A stretch of DNA of 20,926 bases. It comes from Candidatus Moraniibacteriota bacterium. Lineage in GTDB: Bacteria > Patescibacteriota > Minisyncoccia > CAIUEV01 > JAHKAQ01. The stretch is taken from contig WJJX01000083.1 in the NCBI GenBank assembly GCA_014729445.1, positions 1-20,926 of the forward strand, given 5' to 3'. A program made the position numbers and the translations under genes. A model generated the notes under the pieces. The model searched no databases and had not been told where the DNA came from. It was given only the letters and a program-made list of their open reading frames with translations. Shown piece by piece: positions 13,973 through 20,926 of this stretch (position 1 is the stretch's first letter; the number at the start of each line of letters is the position of its first letter).

Positions 13973-16900
13973 ATGACTTATCTGGATAAAAATATCAATC
14001 CCAAAACTAGAAATCGATTAGTAAAAAAAATCAAAAGATTCGAGAAGTCTTTTGCCTCTTTTTTAATTAGAAAAAAAAGATTAACCTATTTGATCGTTGT
14101 CTTTCTTTTGTTTCTTGGAATTTTTCAGATTAATACTATTCCCAGAGAAGTAAACCCTGAAGTGGAGATTCCTTTCGGAATTGTTACAACCGCTTATCCC
14201 GGCGCGTCCTCGATCGAAGTAGAACAACAAGTAACCAAAGAGATCGAGTCAAAAATAAGCGATTTGTCTGGGATCAAAAAGATCACTTCCAGTTCTCAAT
14301 TTGGATTATCCAGTATTCAGGTGGAATTTGAAGCCGGAGAGGATCTGGATGATTCCATCCGCAATTTAAAAGATAAAGCCGACGAAGCTAAAAGCGAACT
14401 GCCAGAAGACGCTACCGATCCTGTGGTAATTGAAGCCAGTTTTGAGAATGAACCCATATTGGTATTCGCTTTAAGTAGCGATAATTACGATAAAACAGAA
14501 CTTAAAGAGTTTGCGCAGAATTTAAGCGATCGGCTGGAAAGCATTCAAAATGTGAATAAGGTAGAGATTGTCGGAGGGGAAGACAAAGAAATTAAAATCG
14601 ATCTTGATGTGGAAAAATTACAGGAGTTCGATTTAACTTCGGCTTCAGTCGGGCAAGTCCTGCAGGCTAATAATACCAATGTTCCCTTGGGTAGTATGGA
14701 TATCGAGAATTTTAATTACGCTTTAAGAGTTGAAAACGAGTACAAAAACCTTGAGGATATAAAGAATATAGTTGTTTCCAGCGTAAATGGAAATATTGTT
14801 AGGATGGGCGATATAGCGGATATTTATTACGGTTATGAAGAAAGATCCTCGATTTCCAGATTATCTCTGGAGGGTCGAAAAGCGCACACCTCGATTTCGA
14901 TATCGATTTATAAGAGAACCGGTGGCGATATCACCAAAATTGCGGATTCGGCCAAAATGATTATTGAGGAAAGCAGAGAACGTGATTATCCGGCCGATGT
15001 CGATATTGAAATTACGACCGATATGGCCAAATACGCCAAGGAAAGTATTAACGATTTGGTTCAAAACGGAATCGGAACAGTGTTTATTATTTTGATTTTA
15101 TTGGTCCTGTTTGTCGGCCCCAGGGAAGCTATTATCACAAGTCTGGCTGTACCGTTCTCCTTTTTTGTCTCTTTTACCACAATGGCGGTTTTGGATCAAA
15201 CTTTCAACGTCATAACCTTATTTGCTTTGGTGCTTTCTTTGGGCATTCTGGTCGACTCGGCGATGGTAATTGTTGAAGGCATGTATGAAAAAGTCCAGAA
15301 ATATAAAATGTCCGGTTATGGAGCGGCTATGCTTTCGGTAAAAGAATTCTCCCTGCCTTTACTCTCCGGAATGCTTACAACCGTTGCGGCTTTTTTCCCG
15401 CTGTTGTTTGTCAAAGGAATCTTCGGCCAGTTTTTAAAGGGAATTCCTATAGTGGTGATAGCTACTTTAACGGCCGCTTTTTTTGTGGCCCTTACCATTG
15501 TACCTACTTTTGGAGCCCTTTTATTAAAGCCCAAAAAAGATGATGCGGACAGGAAATCCCAGAATCCCTTTGATAAGCTTTTAAAAAGACGGCATCAATA
15601 TACAATTTTGATAACCTGCCTGTTATTGGCTCTTATAAGTTTTTTGTTAATTGAAAGTCCGATTAAATATCTAATCATCGCTTTTTCCTTGTTGACCGTG
15701 TTCTTAATCCTTCTTTTCACTAAAGTTTTTGATAGGGCTTTAAAAGGATTAATTAATAAATACGACCAAAAAATTGAAAGCTGGCTTAATACCAGGGATA
15801 AAAGGACCAGAATTCATCTGATTTTTGCGATCGGCTTTCTAATGACTATGTTTGTGATGATTTTCTCAATAGCTAATCCTAAAAAGGCCTTGATCAAGAT
15901 TGAAGCTTTCGGCGCCACGGACGCCGAGGAGTTTTTTATTAATGTTAAACTGCCTGAGGGAACTATCCTGGAGGAAACAGACAGAATTGTTAAAAAAATC
16001 GAAGACAGGCTTTATGATGTTTCGCAAGTTAGGAGTTTTTTGGTTTCGGTCGGACAGGGGGACGATAACGAAGCTAGAATTACGGTCAACTTGACCAAAA
16101 AAACCGAAAGGGATATTTCCAGTGGCGAAATTAGCGAACAGGTGAGAGAAAGATTAAAAGATTTTACCGCGGCTGAAATCGAAATTATCGAAGAACAAGG
16201 AGGGCCGCCTACGGGTTCCCCTTTGGAGGCTCGAATCAGTGGGCCGGATATTTATACTTTAATCGATATTTCCGAGGAGATGAAGACAATTATGGAAAGT
16301 ATAGACGGGTCGGAAGACGTGACAACCGATATCAGTTATTTACCGGGCGAATTTATCATTGTTTTTGATGCTCAAAAAACTGGAGCCTACGGTTTGAATT
16401 ATTCTCAAATCGCCCTGGAAATCAGAAACGGAATTTCAGGGAGCGATGATGTAAAAATAACCCAGGAAGGGGAAGAGGTTAAATTATTGGTTAGTTATGG
16501 GAAAGAGCCGATAAAAAACATTAACGATTTGGCTAACATTGGAATAAACACTCGATCCGGCAAAGTAGCTTTGGGAAGCCTGGCCGAGATCAAACTTGAA
16601 CCCAATTTGAGTTCAATTAATCGGGTCGATGAGGAAAGGACCGTAACGGTTACCGGCCGAAATGCCAAAGACGGAAATATAAACACTATAATGACTGAAT
16701 TTAAGGATAAAGTTAAAAAACTTTCCCTTCCCGCCGGTTACGAGATTTCCTACGGCGGAGCCAGTCAAGAACAAAACGAAGTTTATATGGATATGTTTGG
16801 CAAAATGTTTATTGGGGCGATTTTGATCATTTTTATTCTGGTGGCTCAATTCAACTCCTTTAAGCAGATGTTAATAATCATTTTAACCGTTCCTTTGGCA

Positions 16901-17860
16901 ATGATCGGCGTTATCTGGGGTATGGTAATTTCCCGGTTGACTTTAGATATTCCGGCTTTTATCGGAATTATCTCTTTGTGGGGGATAGTGGTCAACGATT
17001 CGATTATCTTAATCGATCAGATAAACATTAATCGCAATCAAAGAGGTTTTGCTTTATTAAAATCGGCCATAAAGGGGGGTCATGCCAGAATGCAGCCTAT
17101 CCTTTTGACAACCGCCACCACGGTTTTTGGATTATTGCCTTTGTCTTTGCGGGATCCCAACTGGCAGAATCTGGGTTTTGCCATCATCTTTGGTCTCTCT
17201 TTCTCCACTCTCTTGACCTTGATTTTTGTGCCCTCGATTTATATTACTCTCAATAGAATGAATGTGAGACTCAAGAGCAAAAAGGATTTAACGGGAAGAA
17301 AATATAAAGGTTTTTGGATCAGATTAACCGCCTATTTAATTGATCTTGCTTTTATTATTCCGGTGTTTTTATTATTCCTTGGAATACTCGGGGGCTTCCT
17401 GGATTTTAACCTGGCCTCGATTAAAGAAGCCCTGATCTACAAAAATAATATATTCAGCTCCAATTTGATCAATATTATATTGTTGTTTATTTTGGTCCAC
17501 TCCGTTTATTTCCTGTTATTAACCTATAAAAATCAATCCACCATCGGTAAAGCCTTTGTCGAATTGAGATTAAGATCGACCAAAGCAAAAGACGGTTTGA
17601 TAACTTTGAGGCAGGCGCTTAAAAGAGAAGTGTTTGGCAAGGGATTAATTATACTTAGTTTAATAATCGCTATAATTATGATATTTTCAGTCTTCACTTT
17701 TCAAAACACAAAAGAAAGCGAATCTTTAAGTATGTTTAAAAGTTGGGTTTTCATCTTTCTCGGAGTGTTGATTGTTGTTTATTCTCTAATTAAAATAAAC
17801 TTCTATCATCAGTTTTCAAAAACAGAGATCATCGATACCAGCAGGCAAGAAAAAAAATAA
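13973..17860 (+). CDS. RND-family exporter with extra membrane hairpin and C-terminal RDD domain
   Basis: A proton-driven RND transporter of the AcrB/HAE1 type, 1295 residues compared with ~1030 usually. Visible in order: TM1 (~37-52), the porter-domain start TIPREVNPEVEIPFGIVTTAYPGAS, the TM4 proton-relay motif LVDSAMVIVEG with Asp428 (the second Asp of AcrB is Ser429), an unusual added pair of spans at ~543-590, TM7 at ~614-636, the second porter half beginning near VKLPEGTILEETD, and TM10 with GIVVNDSIILIDQ (Asn1008 where AcrB has Lys). After TM12, residues ~1111-1282 form an RDD domain: YKGFWIRLTAYLIDL, then STIGKAFVELRLRS, with about four spans. The frame is open throughout. Partner: the adaptor just upstream. 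No TolC-like factor is nearby. Confidence 0.92.
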   Translation: MTYLDKNINPKTRNRLVKKIKRFEKSFASFLIRKKRLTYLIVVFLLFLGIFQINTIPREVNPEVEIPFGIVTTAYPGASSIEVEQQVTKEIESKISDLSGIKKITSSSQFGLSSIQVEFEAGEDLDDSIRNLKDKADEAKSELPEDATDPVVIEASFENEPILVFALSSDNYDKTELKEFAQNLSDRLESIQNVNKVEIVGGEDKEIKIDLDVEKLQEFDLTSASVGQVLQANNTNVPLGSMDIENFNYALRVENEYKNLEDIKNIVVSSVNGNIVRMGDIADIYYGYEERSSISRLSLEGRKAHTSISISIYKRTGGDITKIADSAKMIIEESRERDYPADVDIEITTDMAKYAKESINDLVQNGIGTVFIILILLVLFVGPREAIITSLAVPFSFFVSFTTMAVLDQTFNVITLFALVLSLGILVDSAMVIVEGMYEKVQKYKMSGYGAAMLSVKEFSLPLLSGMLTTVAAFFPLLFVKGIFGQFLKGIPIVVIATLTAAFFVALTIVPTFGALLLKPKKDDADRKSQNPFDKLLKRRHQYTILITCLLLALISFLLIESPIKYLIIAFSLLTVFLILLFTKVFDRALKGLINKYDQKIESWLNTRDKRTRIHLIFAIGFLMTMFVMIFSIANPKKALIKIEAFGATDAEEFFINVKLPEGTILEETDRIVKKIEDRLYDVSQVRSFLVSVGQGDDNEARITVNLTKKTERDISSGEISEQVRERLKDFTAAEIEIIEEQGGPPTGSPLEARISGPDIYTLIDISEEMKTIMESIDGSEDVTTDISYLPGEFIIVFDAQKTGAYGLNYSQIALEIRNGISGSDDVKITQEGEEVKLLVSYGKEPIKNINDLANIGINTRSGKVALGSLAEIKLEPNLSSINRVDEERTVTVTGRNAKDGNINTIMTEFKDKVKKLSLPAGYEISYGGASQEQNEVYMDMFGKMFIGAILIIFILVAQFNSFKQMLIIILTVPLAMIGVIWGMVISRLTLDIPAFIGIISLWGIVVNDSIILIDQININRNQRGFALLKSAIKGGHARMQPILLTTATTVFGLLPLSLRDPNWQNLGFAIIFGLSFSTLLTLIFVPSIYITLNRMNVRLKSKKDLTGRKYKGFWIRLTAYLIDLAFIIPVFLLFLGILGGFLDFNLASIKEALIYKNNIFSSNLINIILLFILVHSVYFLLLTYKNQSTIGKAFVELRLRSTKAKDGLITLRQALKREVFGKGLIILSLIIAIIMIFSVFTFQNTKESESLSMFKSWVFIFLGVLIVVYSLIKINFYHQFSKTEIIDTSRQEKK

Positions 17861-17891
17861 AGTTTGAAGAACTGATTTTTGAAAGTTTAAA

Positions 17892-18119
17892 TTAAGAAGC
17901 AGCCGGAGTTTTAACAGTTTTAGGTTTGGTCTTTTTGATTTTTGTCATACTTTTAATGCATTTTGTGCAAATTCTAAGCTTAAGGCCGTCAATTTTTTTG
18001 GTTTGAAGATTGACTTTTTGGATTTTGGTTTGTTTCGCCCGGTTGTACTGTCCTCTTAGTTTATTTACATATTTGGCCTTGTTATAGGTTTTGTTACAAA
18101 CATCACAAGAATTAGCCAT
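17892..18119 (-). CDS. rpmB: Ribosomal protein bL28, zinc form
   Basis: Large-subunit protein L28. The 75-residue product opens MANSCDVCNKTYNKAKYVN, matching the zinc form of the family (C-E-x-x-G-K). Cysteines at 5, 8, 51 and 54 give CxxC...CxxC; KIQKVNLQ and LKLRICTKCIKSM correspond to the middle strand and the family's VRVCTRCLRSG. A short Lys/Pro/Ala tail follows. It stands alone, convergent with the RND gene (31 bp between stop codons, no terminator seen) and divergent from the M50 peptidase. I could not find a convincing promoter for it. Confidence 0.92.
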   Translation of the reverse strand: MANSCDVCNKTYNKAKYVNKLRGQYNRAKQTKIQKVNLQTKKIDGLKLRICTKCIKSMTKIKKTKPKTVKTPAAS

Positions 18120-18129
18120 AACTATAAAA

Positions 18130-18158
18130 TTGAAAAATTTATAAATTTAAACTATACT
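18130..18158 (+). promoter_or_regulatory. Candidate promoter for the M50 peptidase
   Basis: TTGAAA at 18130-18135, 17 bases, then TATACT at 18153-18158; each box differs from consensus at one position. It lies in the 71-bp spacer shared with the divergent bL28 gene, about 32 bp upstream of the ATG at 18191. Confidence 0.55.
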
Positions 18159-18190
18159 CATAGATATTAACTAATTAATCTAAAAAGTCA

Positions 18191-18829
18191 ATGGATTTAA
18201 GCTTTTTATCAAGGATAATCGGATTTATAATTGCTTTAACCGTTCATGAATTTGCCCATGCTTTGATAGCTTTTAAATTGGGTGATCCAACCGCTAAATA
18301 CAAGGGACGGCTTACCCTTAATCCGATTAAACACATTGATCCCTTTGGAACGGTTCTTCTTCCGATAGCTTTAAGTATCTCCAGCCCCTACACTTTTGGT
18401 TACGCCAAACCGGTGCCTATAAACCCCTATAATCTTAAAGGAAGACACAGTGAAATCTGGGTCAGTCTAGCCGGACCGTTTTCCAATTTTATCGTGGCTT
18501 TTTTAACGATTCTATTTTATAAATTAACTCCTGACACCGTAACCGCTAATTGGTCCAAGGATTTTATCGATTTGATCATGATTATCTTTTATACCAATAT
18601 TGCCATTGGGGTATTTAACTTAATTCCGGTCGCTCCGTTGGACGGTTCCAAAATTTTAATGAGCCTCCTGCCTTATTCCCTGCACAGGGTTAAGGAATTT
18701 ATTCAAAATTACAGTCTTTTTATCCTTATTTTTATCATTCTTTTCGGCAGAGGTTTTTTAAGCGCTTTGATAATTTTAGTCGCTCAAATAATAACCGGGC
18801 TGGTTTTTTGGCTGACAAGCTTTCTCTAA
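18191..18829 (+). CDS. Site-2 protease family (M50) membrane metallopeptidase
   Basis: A 212-residue intramembrane zinc protease of the short, PDZ-less type common in bacteria. HEFAH at residues 19-23 supplies the two zinc histidines and the catalytic glutamate within the first span; the third ligand is Asp151 in NLIPVAPLDGSKIL. GRLTLNPIKHIDPFG (39-53) and GYAKPVPINPYNL (70-82) are typical of this subgroup, as is the WVSLAGPFSNF stretch at 90-100. The protein is predicted to be polytopic. Substrates are unknown; family members cleave transmembrane anti-sigma factors or signal-peptide remnants. Its stop codon overlaps that of the convergent gene by a few bases. Confidence 0.95.
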   Translation: MDLSFLSRIIGFIIALTVHEFAHALIAFKLGDPTAKYKGRLTLNPIKHIDPFGTVLLPIALSISSPYTFGYAKPVPINPYNLKGRHSEIWVSLAGPFSNFIVAFLTILFYKLTPDTVTANWSKDFIDLIMIIFYTNIAIGVFNLIPVAPLDGSKILMSLLPYSLHRVKEFIQNYSLFILIFIILFGRGFLSALIILVAQIITGLVFWLTSFL

Positions 18830-19770
18830 TTAATATCTTCGGTCAAAGCCGGAATCTGGTATCTCTTTAGTTCAAGCAGGATCGAATTTCTCTCTGAATC
18901 CTCGCAAATGGATTTAATTAAGCCTATTTTTTGAGAAAACCAAAGATCGCAGTATAAAATTTCGTCTTCTCTTAATTTGGCCGAATTTTTATCGTTGACC
19001 AAAGCTTCTACCAGCTCGGTCAGTCTGTCGGTTAAGATTAAGTCGGAATTGGTGGAGGAAAAATCGGGATTACTGGTCAATAACTCCTGTTTTATAGCCG
19101 CATTAAGTTCATAATCGGCTGTTTTTCTAATTATCTTTAGTTTAAGTTTTCTGGCCCAGATTCGGCCGAAAAATAATTCGATTTCCTCTTCACCCATATT
19201 TTGAAACTGTATTTCTTCATTTTCAAGATAAAGGCTATTGGATATCTGGAAGTCTTTGGGAATAAAATAGGTCCTGCTATACATTTCCCAGCCCGGACTT
19301 TTACTCAGATTAGCAGGCATAAAAATTCCTTCCGTGTTTAATACTTTCGAGTCATTAAGATATTTCATTGTACCGAACAAAAAAAAGAGATCTTTAATCA
19401 AGATACCTCTTTGATCGCAAATCAGGTTGTAGGTTTTCAATATTTGATCTCTCCATAAATATTCGAAGCTGGCTGCTTCGTTATTATCCCTCCACGGCAC
19501 CAGAAATTTAACGGTTTCATTTCGATTAACATCATAGTTATAATAAACGTCATATTCCCATAAGGCTCCGTTAACCATTGGAAAATATTGATTTTTACAA
19601 AAAGAAGGGTAATCGCTTGTTTCTATTTCCTCTAATTTTTTCATTTCTTCGGCCTTTGATTTTACGTAATCCAAATCCTTTTTTTCTGAATCAAAGATCT
19701 CATTTAAATCAATTACTCTAAAGTAGATTAAAGCAATTACTATTATATAAATAAATAATAATTTTCTCAT
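18826..19770 (-). CDS. Membrane-anchored extracytoplasmic protein of unknown function
   Basis: A 314-residue protein I cannot assign to a named family. An N-terminal hydrophobic segment (residues ~4-20) looks like a membrane anchor or uncleaved signal, followed by a charged helical linker (~28-50) and a soluble domain. The stretch C58-x4-YFPM-x3-GALWEY (58-73) resembles the opening of extracytoplasmic domains of the form Y-x-P-L-x-x-G-x-x-W-x-Y, and DLWFSQKIGLIKS (275-287) resembles their closing W-F-A-x-G-V-G-L-V-K strand. PGWEM at ~159-163 fits a middle W-containing strand. Four cysteines occur (58, 118, 274, 289). It is not a typical lipoprotein because the anchor lacks a lipobox Cys. It lies 18 bp after the polytopic membrane protein, so it is probably in the same operon. 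Stop codon TAG. Confidence 0.75.
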   Translation of the reverse strand: MRKLLFIYIIVIALIYFRVIDLNEIFDSEKKDLDYVKSKAEEMKKLEEIETSDYPSFCKNQYFPMVNGALWEYDVYYNYDVNRNETVKFLVPWRDNNEAASFEYLWRDQILKTYNLICDQRGILIKDLFFLFGTMKYLNDSKVLNTEGIFMPANLSKSPGWEMYSRTYFIPKDFQISNSLYLENEEIQFQNMGEEEIELFFGRIWARKLKLKIIRKTADYELNAAIKQELLTSNPDFSSTNSDLILTDRLTELVEALVNDKNSAKLREDEILYCDLWFSQKIGLIKSICEDSERNSILLELKRYQIPALTEDIN

Positions 19771-19788
19771 TTCTGTTTTTTGTTTTAA

Positions 19789-20718
19789 TTAAAATAATCT
19801 GGGAACGGCGAGACCTTCTTTGATTTTTTTGGGATTATCTTTATCGATTCTTAAAGAAGCCACTTCTATAAAAAATAACATATGAAAAGAATAGATAAAA
19901 GCTGCTACAATAGATTTTGTTAACAAAATAAGAGCCAGGCTAGCGATTTGGGAAAAACAGCTTGTCGATAAAAGGGGTTCAAACAAATAAAGTTTCAACA
20001 ATCCCAAAGTCACAATAGTAAAATAGGCAATAATCAAACTCAAAAACAGTAGACAGAGAGTGAGAACAAAACCGAGGCTAAAAGCTGCCGTTATAATTAA
20101 GATGTTTTTTCTCATCAATTCAACGGCTACGTTAAAAGAATCCCTGAAGTGGAAATCAGCCAAGACTAAATATATTTTAGCGAAGTAAAACAATATATTC
20201 AAAAAAAGAGTGATGATAAGAAACAGGCTAAGTCCCAAAAGAAAGAGAAAGACACCCAGAGAAGACAAAAAATAGTCCGTGTTTCCAATTGTTTTGGCGA
20301 TATGCAGACAAATGTAGAGAATAAAGAAAGCTAAAATGTTTGAACTAAATTGAATTAGATTGGTCAAAAAGATTCGCGAGAGTTTGTTTTTAGCTGTTTT
20401 GATAATCTCTTTGGCTTCTATTTTTAAATTTAAAATCGCCTTATGAAAGGTGAGATTAATCAGGATAAAACCGCAGGAGCCTATAAGAATAAAGATAAAA
20501 AAAACCGCTGCGAAATAAGAATAGTTATCCAAAAGAAAATTATCGGAATAAACGAAATAAAGCCATTCCAGACCGGAGCCCAAAAACCAAAAGCTTGAAA
20601 TTAGGGCAAAAATAAAAATATAAACTGAAGAAAAAGGAAGCTTAAAAGATTTCTTCAAGATACCAACTAAATCAACAATCCCATTATCTTCGTCCCTCTT
20701 TTGATTGTTGTTTTTCAT
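19789..20718 (-). CDS. Polytopic membrane protein, about six spans, unknown function
   Basis: A 309-residue hydrophobic protein. Predicted spans lie near residues 29-48, 68-90, 116-140, 150-178, 204-240 (long, possibly two) and 255-287, with a polar N-terminus (MKNNNQKRDEDNG) and a short charged C-terminal tail. DSFNVAVELMRKN (193-205) before a span resembles the A-x-x-x-S-x-x-L-x-R-x-N element seen in broad DUF4013 or glycerophosphodiesterase-membrane-domain-like proteins; this resemblance is weak and I assign no function. It is placed between the ftsH-like gene (20-bp gap) and the extracytoplasmic protein (18-bp gap), suggesting a membrane-linked operon. Confidence 0.75.
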   Translation of the reverse strand: MKNNNQKRDEDNGIVDLVGILKKSFKLPFSSVYIFIFALISSFWFLGSGLEWLYFVYSDNFLLDNYSYFAAVFFIFILIGSCGFILINLTFHKAILNLKIEAKEIIKTAKNKLSRIFLTNLIQFSSNILAFFILYICLHIAKTIGNTDYFLSSLGVFLFLLGLSLFLIITLFLNILFYFAKIYLVLADFHFRDSFNVAVELMRKNILIITAAFSLGFVLTLCLLFLSLIIAYFTIVTLGLLKLYLFEPLLSTSCFSQIASLALILLTKSIVAAFIYSFHMLFFIEVASLRIDKDNPKKIKEGLAVPRLF

Positions 20719-20738
20719 TACTGCTGATTAATACTACC

Positions 20739-20926
20739 TTATTTTTTTGATTTTTTAAGCTTTTTTTTAGTGGTTTCACTGTTCTTTTTAATTTTTGCTT
20801 CTTTTTTAGCTTCGCTGTCTTTATTTTTGATTCCCATTATCTTTTCAAATTCCTCCTTTTCAATGGTCTCTTTTTTAAGCAGTCTTTGAGCGATTTCATT
20901 CAGTTTGTCCTTTTTTTCTTCTAAAA
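20739..20926 (-). CDS. ftsH: FtsH-like ATP-dependent zinc metalloprotease, C-terminal fragment
   Basis: Only the last ~62 codons are inside the window; the gene runs off the right edge. The visible residues read LEEKKDKLNEIAQRLLKKETI then EKEEFEKIMG, matching the C-terminal helices of FtsH, where the family has L-x-x-x-x-x-x-L-x-x-x-A-x-x-L-L-E-x-E-T-L-x-x-x-E-x-x-x-L. A lysine-rich tail of ~25 residues follows. FtsH degrades misfolded membrane proteins and specific regulators at the cytoplasmic membrane. The AAA+ and HExxH regions are outside the window, so the call depends on the tail alone. It is transcribed towards the two membrane-associated genes downstream. Confidence 0.75.
   Translation of the reverse strand, partial: LEEKKDKLNEIAQRLLKKETIEKEEFEKIMGIKNKDSEAKKEAKIKKNSETTKKKLKKSKK

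Noticed and set aside
17270..17310. Frameshift or missed stop joining separate RND and RDD genes
   Set aside because: The frame is continuous with no stop, and there is no ribosomal start context between the domains; a real fusion is the simplest reading, pending read checks.
18149..18191. Promoter for bL28 on the minus strand (TTGACT at 18191-18186, or TATAGT at 18156-18151)
   Set aside because: No pair of boxes has acceptable match and spacing at once.
134..20741. Recoding of TGA to glycine, as in some CPR lineages
   Set aside because: All ribosomal proteins are full-length with no in-frame TGA, so there is no positive evidence for recoding in this window.
1..20926. CRISPR arrays, insertion sequences or integrase sites
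   Set aside because: No repeated spacer structure, transposase or terminal repeats were seen anywhere in the window.

Overview
This window most likely comes from a bacterium of the Candidate Phyla Radiation (Patescibacteria). The grounds are an AT-rich sequence, a long S10-spc ribosomal protein cluster with no uL30 (rpmD) between uS5 and uL15 (absence of uL30 is a reported CPR trait), lysine-rich extensions on many small proteins, and downstream genes of CPR-like type. Coding looks standard: none of the genes contains an in-frame TGA. None of the 30 genes uses TGA as its stop either; I count 25 TAA and 5 TAG. No start codon is preceded by a recognisable Shine-Dalgarno sequence.

Layout. (1) Positions 1-9992, plus strand: uS10, then after a 165-bp gap uL3, uL4, uL23, uL2, uS19, uL22, uS3, uL16, uL29, uS17, uL14, uL24, uL5, uS14 (zinc type), uS8, uL6, uL18, uS5 and uL15. 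Candidate promoters lie before uS10, before uL3 and, most convincingly, between uL5 and uS14. There the -35 box sits in the loop of a perfect 11-bp inverted repeat. The expected secY-adk-map continuation after uL15 is absent. (2) Positions 10000-10359, minus strand: a small single-span membrane protein with a degenerate cysteine domain, convergent with uL15. (3) Positions 10474-17860, plus strand: bL27, a SecD carrying a parvulin (PpiC)-like insertion and no adjacent secF, then a periplasmic adaptor and an RND transporter. The RND protein has an extra membrane hairpin in its middle and a C-terminal RDD domain fused in frame. The adaptor has a good promoter with a 12-bp palindrome in its spacer. 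(4) Positions 17892-18829: bL28 (minus) and a site-2-protease family (M50) peptidase (plus) that diverge from a 71-bp spacer. (5) Positions 18826-20926, minus strand: the C-terminal end of an FtsH-like protease, a six-span membrane protein and a membrane-anchored extracytoplasmic protein, with gaps of 20 and 18 bp, probably one operon.

How it fits together. The left half builds the ribosome. The right half is dominated by membrane functions: protein export (SecD), proton-driven export (adaptor plus RND) and membrane proteolysis (M50, FtsH). The most unusual items are the SecD-parvulin architecture and the RND-RDD fusion. The regulatory candidates (inverted repeat at 7261-7297, palindrome at 12587-12598, short uORF and hairpin at 595-615) come from reading alone and are untested.
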